This document shows positions 24,601 through 35,889 of a DNA stretch of 64,000 bases, piece by piece. Positions within the stretch are counted from its first letter, which is position 1; each line of letters begins with the position of its first letter. The notes under the pieces are model-generated. The model saw nothing but the letters and a program-made list of their open reading frames with translations, made no database searches and was not told where the DNA came from. The stretch spans positions 105,512 to 169,511 of the forward strand of contig CAUYLG010066169.1 of NCBI GenBank assembly GCA_963573385.1. Reading direction: 5' to 3'. Made by a program: the position numbers and the translations under genes. This stretch comes from Cacajao melanocephalus. Lineage: Eukaryota; Chordata; Mammalia; Primates; Pitheciidae.

Positions 24601-25779
24601 TTTGTTTTGAGCAAATTTGGATTGTAGTTTCTGTCACTTGCAACCAAAAGAATCCCAGCTAAATAAGTTGGAGGGAGGGAGAGAAAACTCCACCCCAAAA
24701 TAGTGAGAAGTGCAGAATCCCTGATTGGTCTCTGTGAATTCAAGCTTGGCCACAGTGCATAAAGTGAGCCCTGTCTTCTCCTTTCCACCCAGAGGGCACA
24801 TGCTGTTTCTGGTATGATTGTTTTCATCCCCACCTCTCCCCCACCTCAAACTTTGATTGTGTCCAATCTTTGTTGTTCTCTGGCATGGCCCTTTGTGTCA
24901 TCTTCTTACCCTTTTTTTGTGTGTGCCTGCTTTGACAGATGCTCTTACTCTTTCAAAAGTCACAAATGTTTTTCACTGTTGCACTGAAAAGTGGGACTCC
25001 TGTAGAGAGAGGTGATATCTGTCAGCACAGCTTCCTAGTGACATTCACTTGCCAAGTTGGCAAGACCCTTCTAATTGTTTCCCTCTGGGTGTGAAGTTTT
25101 GTGAAGTTCTATTTCACTTATGCTATAAAGAACTCAATGCATAAAGGCACAAATACCTGTCCTGTGTGAAGATGGCACCTGCCTGAAACATTCTGGGTCA
25201 CAAGTTGGGCTTTTGTGAGGACCCAGTGTCATCTGTCATTTTTGCTAAAGCTCCCAGTCCCTGCTTTAAGTGTTTGTCAAACTAAGGCCATGATCTGAGA
25301 CATAGCTGAACTAAGAAAGAAAAAGTTAAGAAAGGGCTTCGCAGGGCTTTCTTGTTTATCCTGGAGCTGAGCTATTGGCATAGATGTAAGATCTTGGTGC
25401 CCACCTCTGACACATCAGCTGGTGACTGTTAGAGCAATTGCTGAGAGGAGTGGAGCTATTTAAGGATAATGTAGAACATCACCTTTATGGACATCAATAT
25501 GTTGGCTCAACAGACAGGTGGCTTCCAAATCTAAATAGATTCCTGTGCATGTGGGATGCTGTTCTTCATACTTTCATGAAAGTGGCTATTACTGTGATGC
25601 TGTGTCTATGATTTTTATTATGATCATGTCCATTGTCTGAATTGATAGAACCATTTATGTAACAGCAGCTGTTTTTCAGTTTAAAAGAAAGCCCTACATT
25701 TTTATTAGTAAATTGCTAAACCTCTCATGAAGAAATACTGTAATTATAAACAGAAGTCTCCTTGACATTTGTTTATTTA
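24601..25779. other. unassigned unique sequence
   Basis: About 1.2 kb without recognised repeat, structured RNA or coding signature. Confidence 0.5.
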
Positions 25780-26115
25780 TAATTGATAAACTTCTCCTGG
25801 CAAGAGACATTCTGATAGAGCACCTAGCATGCAAGGTGCTAGGAGAACACATTAGAAGTCTCAGAGGATATTTCAGAGAAAACTTCTGGAGGAGATGACA
25901 GAATAATTCTGGGAAAGGCAATGAGATTTAGCTAGGTGAAAAACTACAGCAAGAGCATTACTGATAAGTGGAACAACACAAATAAAGCTAGAGCATGAAG
26001 CAGCATTGTGTAGGCAAGAATGCAAAGCAGTTCAGGTGTACTGGAAGTCATGGCGGGAAGGATGGATGCCTGGAGGTTGTAGAAATAGTTAGGACCAGGC
26101 CCCAGAAAGACTTAC
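25780..26115 (-). mobile_element. L2 LINE fragment
   Basis: 'ctggaggagatgacagaataattctgggaaaggcaatg', 'tgtgtaggcaagaatgcaaag' and 'gttcaggtgtactggaagtc' are the antisense L2 sequence also seen at 13460-13845. Confidence 0.65.
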
Positions 26116-26127
26116 AGATACTGCAAT

Positions 26128-26467
26128 AGTTTGAATCTGTCCTGCAGAGATTCATGTGTTTGAAAGTTAATCCTCAATGCAACAGTAATGGAAGACAGGG
26201 CCTAATAGGAGGTGTTTAGATTATGAAGACTCTACCCTCATAAAGGGATTAATGCCATTATTAAAAGGGCTCCTAGAAGAGGGTGCACTGTCTCTTGCAC
26301 TCTTGACTTGCTGCCGTTCACCATGTGATCGTGCAGCAGGAAGGTCCTTACAAGATCCTGGTGCCCTGACCTTGGACTTCCCAGCCTCTGGAACTGTGAG
26401 AAAATTAATTTCTTTATAAATAACCCAGTCTAAAGTATTCTGTAATAACATCACAAACAGACCAAGA
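26128..26467 (+). mobile_element. MaLR-class LTR (MLT1/MST-like)
   Basis: 'atagtttgaatctgtcctgcagagattcatgtgtttgaaag…cctaataggaggtgtttagattatg…gggattaatgccattatt…cttggacttcccagcctctggaactgtgag…aaataacccagtct' follows a MaLR LTR from 5' to 3' end. Exact family uncertain. Confidence 0.75.
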
Positions 26468-27329
26468 CAGGTACCAGACTAAAGAGCTGGAGCTTTCTCC
26501 TCTGTATGTAATATAAATAAAAGCTGGAATCATAGCATTTGGGACATGTGAGAAGGAAAGAAAAAGGAAAAAAGAAAAAGGAAAAGCAGAAGTAAAAACC
26601 AAGCACGTTAGTTACCAGAATAATTGTGAATGGATTAATCTTGAGTATCAAAAACAAAAACAAAAAATCAAGATCCAAATAATAATATATATGGAATTCA
26701 GTTGTAAAGTCAAATGAAAGGAGAATCTTGGAAATAAAAGAAAAGGCAAAGTAAATTAGGCAAGTAGAGAGTGGAGGAGGCATTGTTAATATTATACACA
26801 GAAGAATTAAAGGTAAGAAGGCATTGAAAGAGAGACATCACACTACTCCCAGGCTGGGGCAAAACAAGTCTACAAAAATAACTGAAAATGAGTAAAATTT
26901 TAAAAATGAGTAAAAATTGAATAAAATAAATGTGAATAAAATTTAATTCAACTTATCTGATATATAATAGATGTTCTATTGTATAAACAGGGAATGTATC
27001 TTTCCAAATATTTCTGTAACATTTGTAAGAATCATTAAAAATAGCATTCTTAGGAAAACTCTTGGTAAGTTTTCAGTAGGAAACTACTTGATAAATTTTA
27101 TCATGTGATAATGTTAGAAATTGCCATTAAATTTTCAATTAATATATGCTATTTCTAGCAAAATAAAACAGAAAACATTATCCTAGGTAGAAAATGTAAA
27201 GTATCTTTCATTTTAAGAGAAGATCAGGAAAGAATAGGACCCATCCATCTCATGGGTTGTTCCCACAGCTTTGTACTCATAGGTAAGGAATTTCATTGTC
27301 TTTGAATCTTTACATTATGTGAGGAGATC
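26468..27329. other. unassigned A-rich sequence
   Basis: A-rich on the plus strand with short (aaaac)n and (aaaat)n runs at 26650-26670 and 26880-26950. No family recognised. The minus-strand frame 26451-26783 is a by-product of the A-richness. Confidence 0.5.
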
Positions 27330-27490
27330 AAGCCCAGATTTCATCATCTGATCGCTGTGTGAACTTTGGAAGTTATTTAACTTATTTGAGTCCATTTCAT
27401 TATCTATAAACTGGAGCTAAGAATAATATCTACTGAGTTCTTTTTAGGTTTAAATTAGATATTTCACTTGAAGTAGTTAGCAATGTTTCT
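27330..27490 (+). mobile_element. MIR SINE fragment
   Basis: 'gatcgctgtgtgaactttggaagttatttaacttatttgag' then 'ttcattatctataaactggagctaagaataatatctac' is the MIR core-to-3' order. Confidence 0.75.
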
Positions 27491-27639
27491 ATAGAAAGAA
27501 TAAAAATTAATTGCCTAATCCTTCAAACAGGTAATTATAAAATATAACCCAGAGGAAAGTATAGGAAATAGCATAATGCAGAACAAAGCAAAAATTATGA
27601 ATTAAACAGAAAAACAGTTTACCTAATAAACTGGAATTT
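27491..27639. other. unassigned AT-rich sequence
   Basis: Possibly more of the L1M that follows, but not alignable by eye. Confidence 0.4.
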
Positions 27640-28053
27640 TTATATTGGGAAAAGAGATTAATATTCAATTCTCACTAAAACCAGAGAAAACACAAAACAC
27701 AATGTTACATATTAGATGCTTTAAAATACTCACACACTTTGATTCAGAATTTCCACTTCTAGAAAATTTTCCTAAGGAAATAACTGTAGAATTACATCAA
27801 GATTCACAATATACACATTATTTATTTTAAGAAAATAATGGAAACAACATCCATTAGTATGTAACTGATTGAATAAATTACATTAACTAATTGCATAAAA
27901 TATGCTAGAGACAAACAAAATCTATGGAACATATTGCCGGGCATAGAAAATGACTCATGATATAATAAAGAGTAAAACTAAGCTAAAAAGCTATATTCTT
28001 AGATACTAATGTGATTTTTAAAATCTATGTGAATTCATAGGCACAGGAAACAG

Positions 28054-28087
<34 letters not shown>

Positions 28088-28245
28088 TGGGAAGAGGCAC
28101 CAATCATGTAGCCCAGCATATTCACATACTCACAGTGAAGTGAAATACTTTTAGTAAGTTTGATTTTCTTTTGTCTTTTTTAAAAATTCCTAGTCTTGTG
28201 CAATGAGCATATATTGCTTTGGTATTTGGGAAAATTAGCATTAGA
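27640..28245 (+). mobile_element. L1M LINE, 3' end of ORF2 and 3' UTR
   Basis: 'tttgattcagaatttccacttctag…ttcctaaggaaataact', 'aatggaaacaacatcc', 'gattgaataaatta' and later 'tgtgcaatgagcatatattgctttgg' follow the 3' end of an old L1M. A (TG)n tract lies at 28055-28085. Highly degenerate. Confidence 0.75.
28055..28085. repeat. (TG)n microsatellite
   Basis: About fifteen TG units inside the L1M 3' region. Confidence 0.97.
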
Positions 28246-29359
28246 ATTTACCAATTTTTTTTCAAACCATGACTTAACATGGAAGTAATTGAAAATCTGT
28301 GTCACTTCCCCCCTCCCCCTCACTTTCTGGCTCTCACTCTCTCTTTTCCTGATCTCTTTTTCTTCTCTCCCTCCCTTCTCTCTGCTTTCCTCTCTCCTGC
28401 CTGTAAGACACTTTGCTGGACTGGGTGAAGTTCAAGGATTCTTGCACAAACAGGATTTGGCATGAAGAAACTTTTATAGGCAAAGATTGTTTTTCAAAAC
28501 TCGACAAGGAGCTACTTGGAGGGGAGAGGTGAACATGTCTGTCATCCCCATCAGATACTCTTCTCAAATTCATTTCTACCCTTTTTATACCTTGACCAAG
28601 TTTTACATCTCACAGTAATGAGGGACCTTGAAGCTCTCCATACTCCCTGATTTACCCTAATAATAATTTTTCTTGCTTGACCTGGCAGAGTCAAATCACA
28701 TTTCTATGAATTTAAATGTAACTTACATACATAACTCATTATTTTTTAAAAACCCAGCCACATGTTTCAGTTTCTTTCTCACTTAGGAAATACGAGTGGA
28801 AACTGAAGTCCATTCAGCAGTACTTACTTCATTAGTTTCCCACAACCATCAGAAGAAATGATACTGTTTCTTAAAAGTTGCATAAATATCATACAGTGGA
28901 TTTGTTTCTCTATATGTACCCTGACTTTTAAAAATGAGTTTGAATCTTACATTTTTAAGTTTTTGTTGTTGTTGTTTGTTTGTTTGTTTTAATGTCATAT
29001 CAATTTAGGATTACTTCGTGCCTAACAGCAAGGGCATCTAGTAATGGAGTAAACATGGAGAAAGGGTTGAGTTCTGTGGGTCATCTCAAGGAAAACACTT
29101 GATCTTCCTGTACAGCAGCATTCTCTTCTGTAAAAGGAGAAGTTTATTTGCGTAAATTCTCTCGGTTGTTCTGGAAGGATTAAATAGCCAATGTCTGGAA
29201 GCAACATGAGTGATTCTGAAAATAAGGCTCTGGGAATCCGTGGTTTTCTTTCTCAGAAGGATTGATTGCTTCAGCATGGTAACTTGCTTGCGTGCATTAT
29301 GTGTATAAAGCTAGGAATGAGATTCTTGTCTTGAGAAAGGAATTTGTTTACTTAACAAA
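28246..29359. other. unassigned sequence with pyrimidine tract
   Basis: 28305-28400 is C/T-rich on the plus strand. 28963-28990 is a (GTT)n/(GTTT)n run. No repeat family or coding signature elsewhere. Confidence 0.5.
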
Positions 29360-29632
29360 CACATATGTAGTACTTACTATGTGCTAAGCACCATTCTAAG
29401 TTCTTTACGGATTTTAACTAATTTAATCCTTGCAATAACTCTATGAAATAGGCACTATTGTTGGATTCATTTTATAGGGTTTCATTTTATATTCACTTTA
29501 TAGGGAAACAGCCCCAGAATGGTTAAGCAATTTGCTCTAAATCTTACATTTACTAAGTGATAGAGTAAGGATGTAAACCCAAGCCACCTGTGTCTAGTTC
29601 CCATGTTTCTAACCATGATACTATGTCATGGC
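29360..29632 (-). mobile_element. MIR SINE
   Basis: 'tacttactatgtgctaagcaccattctaag', 'aatttaatccttgcaataactctatgaaataggcactattg', 'acagccccagaatggttaagcaatttg' and 'cctgtgtctagttcccatg' are consecutive reverse MIR landmarks. A roughly 20-bp duplication of 'ttcattttatagggt' type occurs at 29467-29505. Confidence 0.88.
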
Positions 29633-30059
29633 AAAGGAATTTTCAAGAATTCACTGAAAGTCACCCCCATTTTGTACTGTATTTTAAATGCAATCTTACT
29701 AATGTTGCCTACTTCCTGATTACTAGTCAGTATTTATCTCACACATGAAAGTGAATCCTGATCTTAACCTTTCAAGGGTGCTTCTTCCTCTTAAATGCCA
29801 TGATCCATGAACTAACCTAACCCTTCACATCACATTTTCTTGAATGTATTTTATGTACAGGTTGAGAACTGTCAACGAGAGAGAGGAAAAGTCTTTTTAG
29901 TGGGTCCAGTGGGGAGGAATCTCAGCCCAAATCCACATGCACTTAGGAAAATCTCTAAGGAGAGGGAAATTGTTTTGAGGATTTTAAATCTGTAAGCTCA
30001 GCAGATTCCCCACTGTGCTGATGGACAAGATTCACTTGACTAGCCCCGCCTCAATGTAA
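29633..30059. other. unassigned sequence
   Basis: Nothing recognised. Confidence 0.5.
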
Positions 30060-30620
30060 CACCATCTTCTTGGCCCTTAGTGAAATTAGCTTGACTGCAG
30101 ATGCCATTCAGCATTTGATCAAATTTAATGTAATGCACCTGCAGTTCCAGATAAGATTAATTAATTTCCAAAATGTCGCTGTTTTTCCTAACATGAAACT
30201 TGGTCCAATCATGGCTTTCTTTGCTTCAGACGTTAATGCAAGTCTAAGTACCTGCTTTTCAATCCAATAAAAGAGAAATCCTGAAGTGCATGTCACCATC
30301 AAGCCATTTCATTTCTCTCTGAATACATACATAAAATTAAATACCATCAACCTCAAAATCAGCTGCAGGGTTCAGAATAAAGCAATCTCCTTGAAATAAC
30401 TGCTCTCATAAGAGCTATAATAAAACATGTGAACATCATCTCTGACTGCATTAAGTGACTTAGTATGATATTCTTACAGTCTTGGTGGCACTTTACAATC
30501 AGAATTGTTCTTCAATAAACTCTTTCCTAAAAGCTTAATACCCCTCACTCAATAATTAATTTCATAATCCATTTAAAGGGCAGGTAAGTATTATTATCTT
30601 TATAAGCCAAAGGAAAATGT
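30060..30620. other. repeat-free AT-rich block, candidate conserved non-coding element
   Basis: No interspersed repeat was recognised. The block is dense in transcription-factor-like words: agattaattaatt at 30155-30167, cacctgcag at 30137, the caatcatgg CCAAT-like word, ttaatgcaag, and tcaataattaattt near 30550. Open frames on both strands at 30070-30302 overlap and carry no recognisable domain. Conservation cannot be judged here. Confidence 0.35.
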
Positions 30621-31839
30621 GGTAAGTCACCAAATTTGAAAAGTGGTTGTTAAGGTTAAGGCAAAAATAATAATAATAATAATGACAATGTTAAAAATCA
30701 AACATAGAAGAGACAAGAAACCAGTTGTTTAAAAACTCCTGTAGGCAGTGAAAAATGCTCCCTAGATTTATTTTTAAGTACCTAGACACTTATAAAATAC
30801 CTTTTACCAAATTCCTGCATGTCTTCTATTTTATTATTATTTTTTGAGAACAGTTAGTTGGTTTGTACATGCTACTTAGAATGCCAAACCAAAGCAGTTG
30901 GGATAGTTGGAAGGATGGTGTGTATATACTTCTGCCATAGTAATGTGCTCATCTAGACACCCTCTATACAAGTGAGATCTAAATGGCTTCTCATCTCCAC
31001 AGTTGCCCTGCTCTACTTGCTTTTGGAAACTCACAGCATCTCCAGAAGCTCAGCAGTGCATGTAGACTGTGAACTCCAGCTCAAGGGCAGTGGTGGGCAT
31101 CTGTTCTCACTCTCTGGGTATGAGCCCTATTTCCTTTTTGTTCCTGCAGCTCATGTTTATGCAACATCTCTTTAAATAATTAATTTCTTCCATTAATGCT
31201 CCTCTGTTTAAGGTACCTAAAATAACTCAATTTTCCTGGATGGATGGTAAGCTTAATTTCAGCAGACTCATAGAAAATAAATGATACTTCTTTGATCTTA
31301 ATCATTAGGAACCATTCTTCTACTGGCAAGTACTTTCAGAAGGGGTTTCTAGAATGAGTTTTACCAGGTTTTCTTTAAACTGTTAGAGGTAGTTGAAAAG
31401 CTGTTATCAGGCAATGATTAATCAATTTCATTTATTCACTAAACATTTGCTGGTTGCATTGATTGTGTACATGTAATATTTATTCCCAGCTTTTAAAATT
31501 TTTCTCTCATATTTCCTACTTAGTCTTAACTAGACCACAAAACAAGAATTTGATCTGAAGCAGAAATAAATGCTGGTTTTATTTAAAGCCTCTAGTTAAC
31601 AAGGAATAAAGCAACTCTAGTCACTCTAACCAAAACAATAAGGCAATTAAAAATCTTGGCACTGTTAAAGGAGCTCGAAACAGCTAGAAAATTGCCAAGC
31701 ATCTGTAAACTTCTAAAGTATGTTTTGAAACATCACTGAAGAAAATAAATTTAAATTCTACTACGGACTTTGTAATCTGCTGACACTACTAAATAGAGTG
31801 CTGCTTTCAACTTCTGTAAGGCTCATAGAAATCTTAGTG
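30621..31839. other. unassigned sequence
   Basis: An (AAT)n run is at 30663-30684. A short L2-tail-like word occurs at 31430-31470. Otherwise nothing was recognised. Confidence 0.5.
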
Positions 31840-32125
31840 GATAGTGTAATGCATGGTCAGCTTGGAGAATAAGAGGCAGGTGCAGGGGACTAGAGACAAG
31901 TGGCTGAGAAGTACGAAGCCAGCCCACCTAGGCTTGAATCCTGACTCTGCCAGTCATTACCTCGAGTTCTGGGGTATGGCTTTCTCGTGTCTGAGAGTGA
32001 CGGCTATAATTATCATTATTGAGTCAAACTCAGAGAGTTGTGATGAGGATTACATCTAAAGTACTTAGAATAGTATCTGGGAGATAGTACACATTCAATA
32101 AATGTTATTAGCAATTATTATTATA
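31840..32125 (+). mobile_element. MIR SINE
   Basis: Nearly full-length: 'ggcttgaatcctgactctgccagtcattacc', 'gttgtgatgaggattacatctaaag', 'cttagaatagtatctgg' and 'acattcaataaatgttattagc'. Confidence 0.85.
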
Positions 32126-32179
32126 GCAGGTAACCTGGAGTCTATTGAGTAATTTACCTCTGACCAATCACTCACTTCA

Positions 32180-32560
32180 AACTTGCTCCTCCCCCTTCTC
32201 TGTCTCTTCTGTCCTTCCTTCATTCTCTCCTTCCTCCCTCCTTCCCTTCCTTTCTCCTTCTCTCTCCTCTCCTTTCCTTCTTTCCTTCGTTTCTTATTTT
32301 CTCCCTCCCTTCCTTCCTCTCCATCCTCTTTGCTTCCTTTCTTCACTCCCACTCTGTTCTCCTCTTCTGTTTGCAAGTTATTCTTTCTGTTGGCCTTTAC
32401 CTCTCTTCCTCTCTTTCTTCTTTCTTTCCTTTCTTATTTCCTCCTTCCCTCTCCTCCCTCTTTTCTTCTTTCCTTCCTTCTTCCTTCATTCCCACTCTGT
32501 CCTCCTCCTCTGTTTGTGTGTTATTGTTTTTGTTGGCCTTTGCTGCTTTTGCTCTATCAC
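32180..32560. repeat. polypyrimidine tract with a 143-bp tandem duplication
   Basis: C/T-rich throughout. 'cactcccactctgttctcctc' at 32344 recurs as 'cattcccactctgtcctcctc' at 32487, with the following 'tctgttt…gttattctttctgttggcctttac' also repeated. The plus frames of 110-166 codons here are Ser/Pro/Leu/Phe low-complexity and not genes. Confidence 0.9.
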
Positions 32561-32974
32561 TCCTCTATCTCCATTCATCTGCCTTCAATCTCCCCACCTC
32601 TACTTTTCCCCACCATCTTCCACTCATCCCCATCAATCTCATTAGTGTTCTTCAGTTTGTTATAATCTGTTTAAAATTCTTATTTCATTACTCACTTGTT
32701 TAAATAATCTAAAATTTGTATATCTCTGTATTGAAAAAAGAACAAGTAAAAGTAGACAGGAGAAATGTTTTACTTTTTAAAAAACAAATCCCTTGATCTA
32801 ACTTAAACCATTTTAGACATGCCATTGCTCAGGTTGGCAGTAACAAGTGGAGATTTCTTCCCTTTCACTGTGATAAAACATCAAGTACTTCCTAGCAGGA
32901 AAGAGAGACCAGGAGTTAGGACTTCTACAGGCTCTAATAGATTAGCACCTGCAGTTTGAACTTCGCTGAAATGC
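32561..32974. other. unassigned sequence
   Basis: Nothing recognised. Confidence 0.5.
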
Positions 32975-32985
32975 ACAGGAAATTG

Positions 32986-33287
32986 AGCTGGATATGGTGA
33001 CTCATGCCTGTAATCCCAGTATGCTGGGAGGCTGAGGTGGGCGGATCACTTCAGATCAGGAATTCGAGACCAGCCTGGCCAACATGGTGAAACCCATCTC
33101 TACGAAAAATACCAAAAAAAAAAAAAAAAAAAAAAAGTAGCCAGTTGTGCTGGCATGCTACTTGGGAAGCTGAGACATGAGAATCGCTTGAACCTGGAGG
33201 CAGAGGTTGCAGTGAGCTGAGCAGCAGAATAAGACTCTGTCTAAAAACCAACCAAACAAAGCAAACAAATAAAAATCCCCACAAAAA
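32986..33287 (+). mobile_element. Alu SINE, rearranged, with target-site duplication
   Basis: Starts gagctggatatggtgactcatg and ends in an (aaac)n-type tail. The middle A-run is expanded to about 24 A, and part of each monomer is deleted. The 11-bp duplication acaggaaattg is perfect (32975-32985 and 33288-33298). Confidence 0.95.
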
Positions 33288-33298
33288 ACAGGAAATTG

Positions 33299-34239
33299 GT
33301 CAGTGCACAAGACCCGGGCTGGATGCCCCAGGTAGCTCGCAGTGCTAAGCAGAGGCCTGGGTGAGTAGAGGTCTGACTTGGAGGGTGGCTATGGACAGGC
33401 AGTTGCAGAGAGATTTCCTGTCCAGGGGAGGGGGAGTACTAGAGGCCCTTACAAGGCTTTTCCTTCTCTGGATTTTATGATGCTGGGAATTTTGTGTTTG
33501 TTAGGTAAGCATATTTGTAGTGACACATCTGTCTTACCTGCCTGTATTTCAGAGCATTTAAGGAGACTTTACACATGAGTGAGGATAGAATGACCATAGA
33601 AAACTCAAGTGCATTCCAAGTGCCCATGCCGTCATGCATGCTTCTGAAGGCTGATGTCCTTGTGCATTCGTTCACTTATTTAGTAGAAGGTCCACTAGAA
33701 TATGGGCTAAAGGAGTCACTTGGTAGACAGGAAACTTTTTATTAAGAGACACCTATGGTGAAGCTACTTGATAAAAAGTCAAAATTATTTCTTGTATAAA
33801 ATATTTATTTCACTTTTAATAACACATGATGATCCCTATGATAAACAGAAGTGAAATCTGAATGGAAAAAACATTTTCTTTTCCTTCCCTCATTGAAAAG
33901 CCTCCCACTTGGTAGCCACTTCTTTTAGGGATGTCACAAAATGATATATGGTCTATCCCTGTCGCCTGGTTTGTAGAATTCTTATTATCAGAATGAAAAC
34001 CTGTGTAAGTTCCAGAGCTCAAATACTTAGCAGAATAACTACAGTGTAACCAGCATTTCCACTTCCTTATATGTTACATTTCCATCAGAATTCTTAATAA
34101 AATGACAATTAAATAAGCTGACAGAAAAGTCACTGTCTTTGAGAAATCCTGGTCTTGAATTCTCTCATGTTTCTGACATTTATAACGTTGCTTGCAGGAC
34201 ACTTTCATCCACTGTACTAGTTTGCATCTGTAGAGTATA
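33299..34239. other. unassigned unique sequence
   Basis: No repeat or coding signature recognised. Confidence 0.5.
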
Positions 34240-34480
34240 TTTAGCTTTGTAAACATCTTTTACATGCATCATATTGAGTTTGCATTTGTGGAGTTCTTTA
34301 GCACTTATGAAGCACAGTCACCTAAATGGTGTCATTTGAGTTTCACAACAATATTGGTATATTAATGAGGGGCCAACTGAAAATCGGCAATTATAAAATA
34401 TCCCCAGGTTGCAAAGGCAAGGAGGAAGAGGTAACCTGCTCTTATAATGAAGCCACATTAGGAACCTGGGCTCTCTCTCA
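34240..34480 (-). mobile_element. probable MIR-type SINE
   Basis: 'ttctttagcacttatgaagcac…gtgtcatttgagtttcacaacaatattg…ttaatgaggggccaactg' loosely follows the reverse MIR order. Diverged. Confidence 0.45.
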
Positions 34481-35889
34481 TTCCTTTTCTCGCAGGAAAC
34501 CACCTGCTGGTACAAGAACCTTTGCAGATTTATACAAAAAGGGAACGATGCACTGAATCTGAACTGAAGTTATCACAAAATTTCCACAAGCAGGGTGCAG
34601 CCCTAAGCCTAAGTCAGGGTAGGAGTGTCGCCCTTTTCCATATTAAATTATTCCAGCTATATGAAGCGCATTAAGATGACAACAGCAGGGCACGGACTTG
34701 ATTTAGAACGGAGCCACACACCTGTTCATCTAAATATAAACAAATCTGCAACCTGAGCTCGTAGCAGTCACTTGATGGTAAGCAAGTGAAAGCTGGGGCT
34801 GGTGCCTGCCTGCAGCCTGGCTCTGAGCTCACAAATGCACAAGGGCCAAGGAAACATCCTGCCAACAGGATATTTGGCATTGTGTCTGGTGGTCACAGTG
34901 ACCTTCTATCTCACCAGAGAGATTATAATTATTATCCTTCTTATCCATATTGTTATTTTTAAGTGTGCTTAGTTTGCTCTTGTGGCTCAACTTGTATCCA
35001 GCTTATTGAATGTTCCAGGCCTTCTTGGTTCATGTATGTGCAAGTTGCCTGAGTTGCTGTGTTTAAAGAAAGCTTTTTCTCAGGAAACTTGTTTGCTGGG
35101 CTCCAAAACACTAAATTAAATCTTACTGTCTATGTGAAGGCAATATTATTCCAGGTTATAGAGCCCTTGACTATTCAAAGGAGGTGACTATTTCTTGATA
35201 CTATCTATCATGGCTCTTTCTGTTGTTGCTCAGAGGGAAAGAGACCATGCTGGGGCCCGTGGATAAGTTGCACGTTATCCTTCACAGGTGGGATGCTACC
35301 GAGGTGGTGCAGATGACAGTAACCCAGTGGCAGGCATGTCATTGTGCATGTGACAGAACTGAACAGAACGGGGAGACTTGATTATTCTGATTGTTCTCAG
35401 GTATCTCAAAGGTACCTGAGGGTACCTTTATCAGCAGGTTCTGAAAGCATTATTTCTAGATGCAAAGAACCAGCAGCTAAGTTTCTTAATTCTCTTTGAA
35501 AAATAACTATGAATCTTTCTATGCAATCTCAGAAGACTTACATGTTGAAAATTTTAAAAATACAGAAAAGCACCAAAGAAAATGAAAAACTGTTTCCATT
35601 TTTTGATTTGCTTATATGCTCCCAACTTTACCTTGTGATTTTGTGAATTTCACCAAAATATCTTCTAATATGAATAAATATCTTTGAATTCTAGTGATAA
35701 GTCTTACTTGAGTATGATAAAATAGACGTATTTCAATATAGATGGAGATGTAGAGATCGATGTATAAATGTAGATAGGTCCAGCAGTGGTGACTGTGCAG
35801 GTGTGTCGATCAGTTCTCCCACTGAGAGTTCAAGCTACAGTGAGTAGCTAGCAGACACCCTCACCTGCCACCATTTAGGATTCTTCTTA
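34481..35889. other. unassigned unique sequence
   Basis: About 1.4 kb without a recognised repeat or coding signature. Confidence 0.5.

Noticed and set aside
23962..24833. Minus-strand open frames of 198 and 238 codons with Lys-Glu-Gly-Arg repeats
   Set aside because: They are the complement of the CCTT/CCCT tract. The flanks show no coding signature, and the repeat alone keeps the frame open.
32145..32703. Three overlapping plus-strand frames of 110-166 codons
   Set aside because: Low-complexity Ser/Pro/Leu/Phe strings from a polypyrimidine tract. Three frames are open at once, which is typical of composition, not coding.
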